64,000 nucleotides of DNA from G11 sp947167445 (GCA_947167445.1 CAMVID010000015.1:16929-80928), one strand, 5' to 3'. Positions 50,708-59,822 are shown, counted from the first letter of the stretch. Numbers and translations: made by a program. Notes: generated by a model not told the origin, from the sequence alone.

Positions 50708-50837
50708 ATTACTCTCCTGTCTTTTGGACAAGTACATCTGTGTTTATGTGTCTTTCTTAAACGTACACTTGTCCTTTACCGAAAGATATTGTATCATGGC
50801 ACCCCCGCAGGCGCAATAGGAATTTTGGATAAATTGC

Positions 50838-50870
50838 AAAAAACCGCCCAGTTGTTTTTGGGCGGTTTTC
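50838..50870 (-). terminator. Intrinsic terminator after glyA
   Basis: Minus strand: AAAACCGCCCA, short loop, TGGGCGGTTTTTT. Confidence 0.9.
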
Positions 50871-50907
50871 ACATATATTGATTTAATTGTCAGTTTTTGG
50901 TCTTCGA

Positions 50908-52146
50908 TTAGATCAAAGGATACTTGTCTGTAAGCTTCTTAACGATTGCTCTTGCTTCGGAAACCTTCTCCTCGCCACCTTTGATGACAAGAGAAATCGC
51001 CTCGGCAATCTGATCCATATCCTCGGTGTTCATGCCACGGCTTGTAACTGCGGGAGTTCCGAGACGGATACCGCTTGTAACGAAGGGTGACTGAGGGTCG
51101 TTGGGAATGGTGTTCTTGTTGGCTGTGATATGAGCCTCATCAAGAAGTTTCTCAACTGCCTTACCGGTAAGTCCGAAGTTTGTAAGGTCCACAAGCATAA
51201 GGTGGTTGTCCGTACCGTTTGAAACGATTTTGATTCCTCTCTTCTTAAGGCCTTCGCAAAGAGCCTGTGCATTGTCGATAATGCCCTTCTGGTACTTCTT
51301 GAAGTCATCCGAAAGAGCTTCCTTAAAGCATACTGCCTTACCTGCGATAACATGCATAAGAGGGCCGCCCTGGGTTCCGGGGAAGATAGCCTTGTTGAAG
51401 TTATATTTTGCATTAACTTCGTTGCTTGAAAGGATAAGTCCTCCTCTGGGACCTCTGAGGGTCTTGTGAGTTGTGGTTGTTACAACATGTGCATAAGGAA
51501 TGGGGCTTGGATGAAGTCCTGCTGCCACAAGACCTGCAATGTGTGCCATATCAACCATGAGAACTGCGCCGACTTCGTCAGCGATTTCTCTGAACTTCTT
51601 AAAGTCAATTGTTCTTGCATAAGCGCTGGCGCCTGCAATAATCATTTTGGGCTTGCTTTCGATGGCAAGTCTTCTAACTTCGTCATAATCTATAAAGCCG
51701 TCTGCGTTAACACCGTAAGGCACAATCTTGAAGTACTTACCGGATACGTTAACCGGACTTCCGTGTGTAAGGTGTCCGCCGTGATCAAGGTTCATACCCA
51801 TAATGGTGTCCCCGGGGTTACAGATTGCGAACTGTACCGCAAAGTTTGCCTGAGCACCTGAGTGGGGCTGAACGTTGGCATATTCACATCCGAATAATTC
51901 TTTGGCTCTCTCAATGGCAAGATTCTCAACCACGTCAACGCAGTCACATCCGCCGTAGTAACGCTTTCCGGGATAGCCTTCCGCATATTTGTTGGTAAGA
52001 GGGCTTCCCATAGCAGCCATCACTGCTTTGCTGACCCAGTTTTCGGAAGCGATAAGCTCAATGTGGCTGTTCTGTCTTTCCTGTTCGTCCACAATCGCCT
52101 GTGCGATTTCCGGATCTACTTTTTTTACTTCATCCAAAGAATACAT
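50908..52146 (-). CDS. glyA: Serine hydroxymethyltransferase
   Basis: 412 residues, full length. IELIASENWVSKAVMAAMGS, NKYAEGYPGKRYYGGCDCVD, and the PLP lysine in VVTTTTHKTLRGPRGGLIL. Interconverts serine and glycine with tetrahydrofolate, supplying one-carbon units. Single-gene transcript with a near-consensus promoter and terminator. Confidence 0.97.
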   Translation of the reverse strand: MYSLDEVKKVDPEIAQAIVDEQERQNSHIELIASENWVSKAVMAAMGSPLTNKYAEGYPGKRYYGGCDCVDVVENLAIERAKELFGCEYANVQPHSGAQANFAVQFAICNPGDTIMGMNLDHGGHLTHGSPVNVSGKYFKIVPYGVNADGFIDYDEVRRLAIESKPKMIIAGASAYARTIDFKKFREIADEVGAVLMVDMAHIAGLVAAGLHPSPIPYAHVVTTTTHKTLRGPRGGLILSSNEVNAKYNFNKAIFPGTQGGPLMHVIAGKAVCFKEALSDDFKKYQKGIIDNAQALCEGLKKRGIKIVSNGTDNHLMLVDLTNFGLTGKAVEKLLDEAHITANKNTIPNDPQSPFVTSGIRLGTPAVTSRGMNTEDMDQIAEAISLVIKGGEEKVSEARAIVKKLTDKYPLI

Positions 52147-52201
52147 CTGATGTCCTCCTGTACTTTATCATAGTGGCACTGTGTCGTGCGAAATTATTGA
52201 G

Positions 52202-52230
52202 ATTATATCATCTATGCTCCCATAACGCAA
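52202..52230 (-). promoter_or_regulatory. Promoter of glyA
   Basis: Minus-strand TTGCGT (52225-52230), 17 bp, TATAAT (52202-52207). Its start would be near 52195. Confidence 0.75.
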
Positions 52231-52258
52231 ACTTTTTTGCCTAATATTATTATATAGA

Positions 52259-52267
52259 TGGTATAAT
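52259..52267 (+). promoter_or_regulatory. Extended -10 promoter of the lipid kinase gene
   Basis: TGGTATAAT (TGnTATAAT), 34 bp upstream of the ATG at 52301; the divergent glyA promoter is within 40 bp. Confidence 0.65.
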
Positions 52268-52300
52268 AGGCTTGCATATAATCCTTAAGGGGGTAATTTT

Positions 52301-53242
52301 ATGTACCACGTTGTTGTAAATCCTTCTTCCTGTTCAGGCAAAGGCATTGTTCTTTGGGGTAGTGTTGAAGAAGAACTTAAGAAAGCTAACGTAGAATACG
52401 AAGTTTATTTTTCTGAGAAGTCCGGAGATATCAAGAAGCGCATGGAGGAATTGTCGGCTTTACCCGATTCCGAAGTGGACGTTATTCTTCTCGGGGGTGA
52501 CGGAACAGTCAACGAAGCTTTGCAGGGAATGAATCCCTTAAGCAAGTTTGTCCTTGGCTACCTTCCCACCGGCTCCAGCAATGACCTGGCAAGAGACCTT
52601 AAGGCCTCCTTTAATCCTGCCGAGGCCATCAAGCACATCATATCTCAGGACAACATTATTAATATGGATATCGGAGTTGTTCATTATGAAGATGAAGAAC
52701 TTTCAAAGAAATATGGTGACAGGAGATTCTCCGTTTCTGCAGGAATCGGCTTTGATGCTGCAATCTGTGCAGAGGCAATGCACTCCAAAATGAAAGACCG
52801 ACTTAACAAAATCGGTCTTGGTAAATTAACATATGGCGGAATCGGAATCAAGCAGGTATTCAGTGCCCCCAAGTCACCCTGTAAGCTGTGGCTTGACGAT
52901 TCTGAGAATCCTATCGTTTTTGACAAAATCTTCTTTATCGCCTTCATGAATCATAAGTTTGAAGGCGGCGGATTCAAGTTCTGTCCCGATGCGGATTACT
53001 CCGACGGAATACTTGATCTTTGTACTGTAGGTGCCGTTTCCATTCCCACCTTTATGATGGCCCTTCCAAAGGCTGCCAAGGGAACTCATTTCTCGGTAAA
53101 AGGCCTCGCCCCCTACAAAGCAAAGAAGGCCAGGATTCACATCGATACTCCCCTTTGGGTTCATACCGACGGAGAGGTGGAAACAAAGGCAACTGACATT
53201 ACTGTCACTCTTTGTGATGAGCGGCTGAAGTTCATTATTTAG
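52301..53242 (+). CDS. Diacylglycerol/lipid kinase family protein
   Basis: 313 residues. Nucleotide loop VVNPSSCSGKGIVLWGS and the signature VILLGGDGTVNEALQG, then PTGSSNDLARDL and GIGFDAAICAEAM. Related to DgkB and YegS, which recycle diacylglycerol from lipoteichoic acid synthesis. Convergent with the carboxypeptidase gene, whose 3' end overlaps its own by eight bases. Confidence 0.92.
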   Translation: MYHVVVNPSSCSGKGIVLWGSVEEELKKANVEYEVYFSEKSGDIKKRMEELSALPDSEVDVILLGGDGTVNEALQGMNPLSKFVLGYLPTGSSNDLARDLKASFNPAEAIKHIISQDNIINMDIGVVHYEDEELSKKYGDRRFSVSAGIGFDAAICAEAMHSKMKDRLNKIGLGKLTYGGIGIKQVFSAPKSPCKLWLDDSENPIVFDKIFFIAFMNHKFEGGGFKFCPDADYSDGILDLCTVGAVSIPTFMMALPKAAKGTHFSVKGLAPYKAKKARIHIDTPLWVHTDGEVETKATDITVTLCDERLKFII

Positions 53243-53747
53243 AGCCACCCATGTATCTTATATGCCAGGGTTCATATACGGACCCTGGTTTATTTATGTT
53301 CTCTTTTGGATAGGTCAGTCTGAAGCCGAAAATGGGAAGAGCTCTGTGAATCTTATCAAAGACTTCCTCCATCTTAATCATATCTTCGTTCTCAGTGATC
53401 CACTGTCCAAGAATCTTGGGGCAGATGTCGATGGCCAGACCCGTGTGATGCTCGCTGGTTCCGGGCTCGGCCACGGTTTCCCTGGCATACTCTTCACCGT
53501 ACTTGTCGATAAACTCCTGCATCAGTTTCTCTTGATACTCCACGCTTCTGTAAGCGGAATCGATGCCAATGGTAATGTTTTCCTTAAGCAAAAGGTAATC
53601 TCTCATGTCAAGAAAAGCCTCATAGGTTTCCTTTTCGATTTGAGTTTTCTTATTGTCCGTGTCGGTCACTATGGGAATCAGCTTGACTTCCTTTAAGTAT
53701 TCCTCCGTAATCGGATGGTCTTTGTCCACTATAATCTTATAATTCAT
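53235..53747 (-). CDS. D-alanyl-D-alanine carboxypeptidase, M15B (VanY-like), without visible signal peptide
   Basis: 170 residues. Zinc-site motifs SEHHTGLAIDIC and EPWHIRYM with the catalytic region IGIDSAYRSVEYQEKLM define the VanY/DdpX type. The N-terminus (MNYKIIVDKDHPITEEYLKE) has no signal sequence, unlike most VanY proteins, so it may act in the cytoplasm or the start is further upstream. Downstream of the esterase gene (19 bp), so probably co-transcribed. Confidence 0.9.
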   Translation of the reverse strand: MNYKIIVDKDHPITEEYLKEVKLIPIVTDTDNKKTQIEKETYEAFLDMRDYLLLKENITIGIDSAYRSVEYQEKLMQEFIDKYGEEYARETVAEPGTSEHHTGLAIDICPKILGQWITENEDMIKMEEVFDKIHRALPIFGFRLTYPKENINKPGSVYEPWHIRYMGGSK

Positions 53748-53766
53748 TTTTCCTCGTTTTCTTAGT

Positions 53767-54903
53767 CTAGTCCCGGATAAAAGCTGCGATTATCCCATTT
53801 GCCTCATCACTTTCAGGCATGGGATAGAAGGGGAACACATGGAAAAGTCCATCCCCGTAGAGAAGCTTTATATCCTGTTTGTTGTCTCTCATTATTCCGT
53901 AAAATTTCATGATATCCTTGGCCAGATACTCATTGGATCCCATGGTCACAAGAGTCTTTGGCATGTTTGTGATATCCCCGTATATGGGGCTTACATGGTA
54001 ATCAAAAACGTCTGTATCTCCCGCCCATGCAAGGCCGCACATGATTACCTCATATCTGGTAACTAAAGGGTCCTTTGCCTCATATTCATAGGCTTCTTCA
54101 TTTGTTCCCGTTATATCAAGCAAAGGAGACATAAGGATAAGCTTGTCAGGAACCTGAATGCCCTTCTCATTAAGCTCTTCCACAAAGCCCAATGCAATTC
54201 CGCCGCCTGCGGAATCACCGAAGATCGTTATGCTTTTACCCTGTTCAAGAAGGCTTGTATAGAGGGTCTCAAGCAGAGCATAGGTATCTTTGTAAGTATA
54301 TGTGGGCGCCAGAGGATACATCGGAACGTACACCTTGGCATTTGTATCCTGAGCGATGTTGTCAACATAGTGAAGCTGGGTTGGCGTAACATTCGTTATG
54401 AAACTTCCGCCATGGATGTAGATGACTATTTTGTCGTAGTCATCACTCTTTCTTAATGTGTAGACCGGTCTGTCATTCCATGTTTCCACGTCTGAAACGG
54501 AATATGTGTCAATCTCAGGTATGTAGGTGTTATCCGATCCCTGTAACTTTGCAAGAAGGTCATCAATCTGCGCTGCTTTGTACTGCATGGATTCCTGCTT
54601 TGAAGAGTTGAGAAGGCTCTCATACTTCTCTGCGCCCTCAGTACTCTTGGTCAAATTATAAATCTCCGCTACTCCTTCGGGATTTCTTGTGGGGGCAGGT
54701 GTGATTTCCTCCGTAGTTTCGGGGGTTGGTGCTGCCTCAGGCTCCTCCGGTTTGGGGGCCGCGGGTTCTTTCTCCTCCTTGACTGTATCAGTCACACTGG
54801 GAGCTGACTCGATTGTCTTTTCCGGCTTCCTGTTGGTCAAAAAGCAGCCTGCTGCGCAGGTTCCTATGATTATGACCAGCATGGCGATAATTGCTTTTTT
54901 CAT
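53767..54903 (-). CDS. Alpha/beta-hydrolase lipoprotein (HSL-family esterase)
   Basis: 378 residues. Signal peptide with lipobox (IGTCAAGC), an acidic Pro-rich linker (about 30-75), then a hormone-sensitive-lipase type hydrolase: oxyanion motif VIYIHGGSF, nucleophile elbow ITIFGDSAGGGIAL, late Asp (DPLVTRYEV region) and His in GDGLFHVFPF. Carboxylesterase on short acyl or acetylated sugars at the cell surface is the likely role. First gene of a pair with the carboxypeptidase. Confidence 0.9.
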   Translation of the reverse strand: MKKAIIAMLVIIIGTCAAGCFLTNRKPEKTIESAPSVTDTVKEEKEPAAPKPEEPEAAPTPETTEEITPAPTRNPEGVAEIYNLTKSTEGAEKYESLLNSSKQESMQYKAAQIDDLLAKLQGSDNTYIPEIDTYSVSDVETWNDRPVYTLRKSDDYDKIVIYIHGGSFITNVTPTQLHYVDNIAQDTNAKVYVPMYPLAPTYTYKDTYALLETLYTSLLEQGKSITIFGDSAGGGIALGFVEELNEKGIQVPDKLILMSPLLDITGTNEEAYEYEAKDPLVTRYEVIMCGLAWAGDTDVFDYHVSPIYGDITNMPKTLVTMGSNEYLAKDIMKFYGIMRDNKQDIKLLYGDGLFHVFPFYPMPESDEANGIIAAFIRD

Positions 54904-55052
54904 AGAATGTCACCTCAATCATCTAGATTATAGCACCTTCCCTCCCGAATAAACTTTATGATTTTCTTAAATATCTATGAAATATGGCGGCCTGGGAAGT
55001 TTATTGCCCAGCCCGTATGTTTTAATGGTTTCAGAAGCAAGGAGGACGCGAC

Positions 55053-55454
55053 ATGAAGAAGACTATTCTGGTATTACTGACACTGTTAATTATCATTGCA
55101 AGCTGCATTATAGGAACCATAAATGTAAGAGCCAATAAGAAGCAGGCAATGACCGATGCAAGCTACACCGAGTTTGAAAGAAGATACAGAGACGACGTCA
55201 GGGAGTATCTCCGCAGCGAGGGTTTTAAGAACGCCGGCATCACCCTTACCAAGGTTATCGATACCGATGGACGACGCACTTACACTTTAGAAGTACATCA
55301 CAAGTCTTTCTCTAAACTTGACGATGAAGCAAAGGCCGAAATCATCAATAAACTGGCAGAAATGGCAGATGTGCCGCATGGAAATGACATTGATGTCACC
55401 TCCAAAGATTCGGAGTTTCTCAAGTGTAAATTTCCTGTTTCTGACACGATTTAA
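55053..55454 (+). CDS. Hypothetical secreted or membrane-anchored protein
   Basis: 133 residues, AAGGAGG eight bases before the ATG. N-terminal hydrophobic segment (TILVLLTLLIIIASCIIGTI) as a signal anchor, then a basic alpha/beta domain of ~95 residues (FERRYRDDVREYLRSEGFKN, TYTLEVHHKSFSKL). Resembles small Lachnospiraceae extracellular proteins of unknown role. The 150 bp upstream hold only a CTGGG/CCCAG hairpin near 54998-55016. First gene of a short plus-strand run. Confidence 0.75.
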   Translation: MKKTILVLLTLLIIIASCIIGTINVRANKKQAMTDASYTEFERRYRDDVREYLRSEGFKNAGITLTKVIDTDGRRTYTLEVHHKSFSKLDDEAKAEIINKLAEMADVPHGNDIDVTSKDSEFLKCKFPVSDTI

Positions 55455-55524
55455 TCGTGACAACAAACCCCCGAAGTATTATTATAGATATATATTTATC
55501 TATACAGAAAAGGCAGGTAGTTCT

Positions 55525-55986
55525 ATGGCACAGATACCGAAATCGGGGGAAGTTTATAGACATTTTAAGGGGACTAAATATGTTATAGTAGACACCGCCA
55601 TTCACACGGAAACCGGAGAGAAACTGGTAATTTACCGCTCCCTGGACGAAGAAGGCAAGACATTTGCAAGACCTCTCGACATGTTTATATCAAGGGTCGA
55701 CACCGAGAAGTATCCCGATGCAATTCAGAAATACAGATTTGAGTTGCAGCCCGATGAAAGTTCAAGCCTCGATCCTCAGCTTGCCGCATTTTTGGATGCT
55801 AACAGCTACGAGGAAAGACTGGACATTATGGTTGGCATGCGAGACAAGGTCGACAAGGAAATGCTTGCAACAATGGCTATTGCCTGCGACATTCCCGTAC
55901 CCGAAGGAGATATCAGCGATCAGTTTGAAGCCATTCGTTTCACCCTTCTCACAAGAGACAGATATGAGGGCAGCAGACTCCGCTGA
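55525..55986 (+). CDS. DUF1653-domain protein
   Basis: 153 residues from the ATG at 55525; the frame opens earlier but only the later ATG yields the DUF1653 start (MAQIPKSGEVYRHFKGTKYV). Hallmark block IVDTAIHTETGEKLVIYRSL and FARPLDMFISRVDTEKYP. The C-terminal ~75 residues are helical. DUF1653 is a small ancient domain of unknown function. 14 bp before the nucleotidase gene. Confidence 0.9.
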   Translation: MAQIPKSGEVYRHFKGTKYVIVDTAIHTETGEKLVIYRSLDEEGKTFARPLDMFISRVDTEKYPDAIQKYRFELQPDESSSLDPQLAAFLDANSYEERLDIMVGMRDKVDKEMLATMAIACDIPVPEGDISDQFEAIRFTLLTRDRYEGSRLR

Positions 55987-56000
55987 GGAAGGAGTTTGCC

Positions 56001-56909
56001 ATGTGCGATTGGAACAAAAAACTGGTAATCGGAGTTTCATCAAGAGCGCTTTTTGATTTAACCTCCGAGAATGAGATATTTGAAAAAGAAGGCGTTGACG
56101 CCTATTGCAGATATCAGATGGAACACGAGGACGACATCCTTAAGAAAGGCCCGGGTTTCGGCCTTATTGAGGCTTTGCTTAAGGTTAATGAGCTGCCGGG
56201 TATGGAGGATCGAGTTGAGGTCATTATCATGTCTCACAACTCTCCCGATACCTCTCTTCGTGTGTTCAATACAATCAAGCATTACGGCCTTAACATTTCA
56301 AGAGCCGTGCTTGCAAGCGGTGCCTCTCTGGCACCTTATCTTAATGCCTTTAAGACTGACCTATTCCTGTCAGCATACGAGGAGGATGTGGCCCAGGCCA
56401 TAGATTCCGGAGTTGCGGCAGGAATTATTTGTTGCGATAACAATACGGAATATGATTCAGATGCCCCTGTGGGGCAGATAAGAATTGCTTTCGACGGAGA
56501 TGCTGTTCTCTTTAACGAGGAGAGCCAGCTTATATATGACGAATATGGACTTAAGGCCTTCGAACAGAACGAGGAAGCCAATGCCAACAATCCTCTTCCC
56601 GCAGGACCCTTCGCCCACTTTCTTCACACCATATCAGATTTGCAAAGGGAATTCCCTCCAATGGAATCTCCCATAAGAACCGCCATCGTAACTGCAAGAA
56701 GTGCCCCGGCCCACGAAAGAGTCATCAGAACTCTTCGCGCCTGGAATGTGCGTATCGATGAGGCCTTCTTCCTTGGAGGCATCAGCAAGGCGGAAATCCT
56801 CAAAGCCTTCGGCGCCCATATCTTCTTCGATGATCAGGTGGCCAACACAGCTCCCGCCAGCGAAGTCGTGCCCTCCGCAAGGGTGCCCTACCGCCGAAAG
56901 AAAAAGTAG
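56001..56909 (+). CDS. Cytosolic 5'-nucleotidase (NT5 family)
   Basis: 302 residues with the eukaryotic-style 5'-nucleotidase layout: KKLVIGVSSRALFDL opening, GFGLIEALLKVNELPGMEDR, IIMSHNSPDTSLRVFNTIKH, RAVLASGASLAPYLNAFKTD, and the C-terminal HIFFDDQVANTAPASEVVPS. Dephosphorylates nucleoside monophosphates. Co-oriented with DUF1653; followed by a fold-back element. Confidence 0.9.
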   Translation: MCDWNKKLVIGVSSRALFDLTSENEIFEKEGVDAYCRYQMEHEDDILKKGPGFGLIEALLKVNELPGMEDRVEVIIMSHNSPDTSLRVFNTIKHYGLNISRAVLASGASLAPYLNAFKTDLFLSAYEEDVAQAIDSGVAAGIICCDNNTEYDSDAPVGQIRIAFDGDAVLFNEESQLIYDEYGLKAFEQNEEANANNPLPAGPFAHFLHTISDLQREFPPMESPIRTAIVTARSAPAHERVIRTLRAWNVRIDEAFFLGGISKAEILKAFGAHIFFDDQVANTAPASEVVPSARVPYRRKKK

Positions 56910-56947
56910 CCCGACGCCACCAAGTCGCAAGTTCTTGGTTGCTGTCA

Positions 56948-57084
56948 CAGAAGAGCAGATATTTTACACGACAGACACGTTCGCACTTAGATCTCGCACG
57001 TAGCGGTACATAAGGTGCTACAATACAGCACCTAAGTACCGACGGCTCGATAAAGTCTGTCTTAGTAAAATATCTGCTCTTCTG
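56948..57084. repeat. 137-bp fold-back (MITE-like) element
   Basis: Perfect 20-bp terminal inverted repeats (CAGAAGAGCAGATATTTTAC and its complement) with further pairing inside (GACAGAC / GTCTGTC; CGGTACATAAGGTGCT / AGCACCTAAGTACCG around ACAATAC). Lies between the nucleotidase and the truncated kinase. No gene in 56910-57131. Confidence 0.85.
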
Positions 57085-57096
57085 TTCGAACGCTAT

Positions 57097-57132
57097 ATGT
57101 GCAGTTTGTGGAGCTGTCCCCAAATTGCACAT
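57097..57132. repeat. Palindromic repeat, GTGCA...GGGGACAG family (short copy)
   Basis: ATGTGCAGTTTGTGGAGC / GCTGTCCCCAAATTGCACAT. Its right end provides the TGA stop (57132-57134) of the truncated histidine kinase gene. Confidence 0.75.
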
Positions 57133-58007
57133 CACTCCAGTATATCCAGCACACTCTGGGCGATTCGCTCAGAGTTTTTTATTATAGTTTCAATAGCTTC
57201 CCTGTCGTCATCATTGTGGCAGTTCTCAAGAAGAAGGTCTGCGTTGCCGCGGATGATGGTGAGGGGAGTTTTCAGGTCATGAGCAATTTGGGCTTTTTCG
57301 TCCCGCTTCTTTTGCTCATCGGCCCATTTATCTTCCATGGACTTCACAAGGTTTTCTTTCATAAAGTCCACGGCATCAACGATCTCGTTCATTTCACGGA
57401 TTCCGCTTCGAACCGGTTCGCCCGACAGGTTCTCTGCCGTAATCTGTTTTGCATACTCGCTGACGCTGCTGATACTTTTTCTGATTCGTCTGATCAAAAA
57501 AATTGTAGGAATCAGGACATCCAAGACACCCACAAAAATGATTGCGATTAAAAGCAGGCCTTCGTTTTCCGCTGTTACGCTATAGTGAACATAGGCCGTC
57601 TCGTGGGTTGTGGTTATTTGTCGGAAAAACTCCTGGCGCGCCCTGGCAATGGGAGCATCACCCTTTTTAATAGCTTCTCTGAAGGAGTTCAAAAAATCCT
57701 CGTATTCCGGATTACATATAATCCTGAATACCTCGTTCCCATCCGCGTCATCGATTATGACATCAACATCTTCAGGAATAGTGTCTCTGTTGAAATACCC
57801 CGTCTCCGCGCTCTCATTCGCCCAAGCCATGACTTCATTTTCACTCTGATTGGCATTTTTCCACCTGCCACCGGTGTAGAAATATACTATAGCCTCGTAG
57901 AAAGCAATGAAACTGATAATAAGCAGGGCTGCCACAATTAGCACATATCTGGCAAGCAGGGTTCCCAGTCTTACATCTTTTCCTTTTCTTACTCTTCTTT
58001 CTTCCAT
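57132..58007 (-). CDS. Histidine kinase lacking its ATPase domain (truncated)
   Basis: 291 residues from the ATG at 58007. Two membrane helices (about 14-36 and 139-162) with a sensor loop between, a HAMP-like linker and a HisKA domain (AQIAHDLKTPLTIIRGNADL) that ends at IETIIKNSERIAQSVLDILE. The HATPase_c domain (N, G1, G2 boxes, ~130 residues) is wholly missing: the stop codon lies in a palindromic repeat, and a fold-back element follows. Normal members of this layout have about 420-450 residues. Start overlaps the response regulator stop by 19 bases. Confidence 0.85.
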   Translation of the reverse strand: MEERRVRKGKDVRLGTLLARYVLIVAALLIISFIAFYEAIVYFYTGGRWKNANQSENEVMAWANESAETGYFNRDTIPEDVDVIIDDADGNEVFRIICNPEYEDFLNSFREAIKKGDAPIARARQEFFRQITTTHETAYVHYSVTAENEGLLLIAIIFVGVLDVLIPTIFLIRRIRKSISSVSEYAKQITAENLSGEPVRSGIREMNEIVDAVDFMKENLVKSMEDKWADEQKKRDEKAQIAHDLKTPLTIIRGNADLLLENCHNDDDREAIETIIKNSERIAQSVLDILE

Positions 58008-58654
58008 TTGTATCCTATTCCCCAAACCGTCTCGATAGGGTCGGTGCTGAGATTCATAAGTTTTTTCCTTAAATTCTTAACGTGTTCGGTAATTGCCGTG
58101 TCGTTGCCCTCTTTCTCGTAACCGTAGATTTGCTCGTAAATCTGCTCCTTTGAGAAAATCCGGCCGTGGTTTCTTGCAAGGAAAAGTGCAATGTCGTACT
58201 CGCTCTTCGTTAGCTTGCAGGGATCGCCCTTAACCTTAATCACCTTTTCATCAAGGTAAAACCACACATCTCCTTCCTTGATTATCTTGGTGTTTTCCCG
58301 ATTCTCACGGCGAAGATGGGCTGCGATTCTGGCCCTTAATTCTGCAACGGAGAAGGGTTTTCGAAGATAATCGTCCGCTCCCACGGAAAGGCCGTAGATA
58401 ACGTCGCTTTCCATGTTTTTGGCTGTAAGGAAGAGGATTGGGCAGGTTACTTCCGACCTGATTCTCTCAACAATCCGGTAACCGTCCTCCCCGGGCATCA
58501 TGACGTCGGAAATAATGAGGTCGTAGACAGCCAGGTTCTTTGGCAGTTCCTCGGCGGGGCGAAGGCAGGTGTCCACCTCGTATTCATTTTGAAGTGATCT
58601 TCTGATGAGGGACAGGATTTCCGGCTCATCATCGATGGTTAATATTTTTTTCAT
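57989..58654 (-). CDS. OmpR-family response regulator
   Basis: 221 residues: receiver (ILTIDDEPEILSLIRRSLQN, phospho-Asp in LIISDVMMPGEDG, Lys in DYLRKPFS) and winged helix (LTKSEYDIALFLARNHGRIF, ITEHVKNLRKKLMNL). Partner of the truncated kinase. It could be phosphorylated by another kinase or work without phosphorylation. Confidence 0.92.
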   Translation of the reverse strand: MKKILTIDDEPEILSLIRRSLQNEYEVDTCLRPAEELPKNLAVYDLIISDVMMPGEDGYRIVERIRSEVTCPILFLTAKNMESDVIYGLSVGADDYLRKPFSVAELRARIAAHLRRENRENTKIIKEGDVWFYLDEKVIKVKGDPCKLTKSEYDIALFLARNHGRIFSKEQIYEQIYGYEKEGNDTAITEHVKNLRKKLMNLSTDPIETVWGIGYKWKKEE

Positions 58655-58663
58655 GTTTTTGAT

Positions 58664-59335
58664 TTATCTGAAGCTCTTTAGGTACTCTTTATGTTCGTCG
58701 GTGACTCTGTAGCTCTCCACCGCCTTCTGAATTGCCTTCTTGTGAACCCACTCGTCAAGGCAGTGATTCTCTATGTATTTCACGGTTTCGTCATAGTTCT
58801 TGGCAAGGGCTGTGGCAAAATACCAGGCAACCATCATCTTAAGATAGTAATCTTCGCCCTTCTTCTCGGCCACCATCTGAGCGTACTCGTCCTTAAACTC
58901 ATCCCCAAGGAACTCGTTCATAAGCATGCGGATGCCGAACCTGGCCGTATATACGTGATTGGAGACAATCCACTTCTTAATGTAGGGAAGGAGATTATCG
59001 TGATTTTTCTTAAAAGACTTTGGGCTTGCCTGATCGGATACCGGCCAGCAGTCCACATATGGCAAGAACTCCTCCACCCTCTTAACGCACTCATCAAAGT
59101 CCTTGATCTGCGCAATCACAAAGAAATGCACAAGGTTTTCCTCATAGTATTTGTGGGGAAGCTCTTTAAGAAAAGTCTCCTTCTCCGGGCTTTTCGCCAC
59201 TTCCTTTGCGATATTTCTCATATCCGGAGTCCTGACTCCGATAATCGTGGCAGGATCAATATTCGGCACAAGCTTCGCCTGAAACTCCCTATATTCCGAA
59301 TCCTTCACCGCCAATAATCTTTCGTATACGCTCAT
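58664..59335 (-). CDS. DNA alkylation repair protein (AlkD-like)
   Basis: 223 residues of tandem HEAT-like helices. VRTPDMRNIAKEVAK, KYYEENLVHFFVIAQIKDFD, DCWPVSDQAS and RFGIRMLMNEFLGDEFKDE match the AlkD/DNA-alkylation-repair family, which excises cationic N3- and N7-alkylpurines without base flipping. Lies 9 bp upstream of a two-component pair, probably in the same transcript. Confidence 0.9.
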   Translation of the reverse strand: MSVYERLLAVKDSEYREFQAKLVPNIDPATIIGVRTPDMRNIAKEVAKSPEKETFLKELPHKYYEENLVHFFVIAQIKDFDECVKRVEEFLPYVDCWPVSDQASPKSFKKNHDNLLPYIKKWIVSNHVYTARFGIRMLMNEFLGDEFKDEYAQMVAEKKGEDYYLKMMVAWYFATALAKNYDETVKYIENHCLDEWVHKKAIQKAVESYRVTDEHKEYLKSFR

Positions 59336-59347
59336 TTCTCCCTCCTA

Positions 59348-59381
59348 CGTGCAATTTGGGGACAGGCCCAAACTGCACCTA
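59348..59381. repeat. Palindromic repeat, GTGCA...GGGGACAG family (short copy)
   Basis: GTGCAATTTGGGGACAGG / CCCAAACTGCAC followed by CTA. Its right end supplies the TAG stop of dtd. Left end is 13 bp from the AlkD start. Confidence 0.8.
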
Positions 59382-59822
59382 AAGTTCTTCACTATCAAGA
59401 AGTATAGTCACAGGGCCGTCATTAACAGACGCCACCTGCATGTCCGCTCCGAACTCGCCGGTTTCGACCTTGAAGCCTCTGGCCTTGCATTCAGCAATCA
59501 CAAGCTCATACAAAGGTATGGCCAAATCAGGCCTCGCCGCCTCACTGAATCCGGGCCTTCTGGACTTACAGTCCGCATAAAGTGTAAACTGGCTCACAAT
59601 AAGAAGCTCAGCTCCCGCATCGGTGGGATTCACATTCATCTTTCCATTTTCATCCTCGAAGACTCGAAGGCCGCAGATCTTATCCGCTATCTTTTTGGCT
59701 ATTGCCTCGTCATCCGTCTGATGAACGCCAAGAAGGACCAGGAATCCCTTCCTGATCTCTCCTACTGTTTTCCCATCAATTGTGACGCTTGCTTCCTTAA
59801 CTCTCGTAACTACTGCCCGCAT
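59379..59822 (-). CDS. dtd: D-aminoacyl-tRNA deacylase
   Basis: 147 residues, full length. Opens MRAVVTRVKEASVTIDGKTV and has the two signature motifs SQFTLY and NDGPVTI. Cleaves D-amino acids from tRNAs. The stop codon lies in a palindromic repeat. Binding site CTGAAAGGG upstream of the ATG. Confidence 0.95.
   Translation of the reverse strand: MRAVVTRVKEASVTIDGKTVGEIRKGFLVLLGVHQTDDEAIAKKIADKICGLRVFEDENGKMNVNPTDAGAELLIVSQFTLYADCKSRRPGFSEAARPDLAIPLYELVIAECKARGFKVETGEFGADMQVASVNDGPVTILLDSEEL

Noticed and set aside
57083..57092. SOS box near CTGTTCGAACG
   Set aside because: The half-sites overlap (TTCGAA) and do not form GAAC-N4-GTTC; they belong to the edge of the fold-back element.
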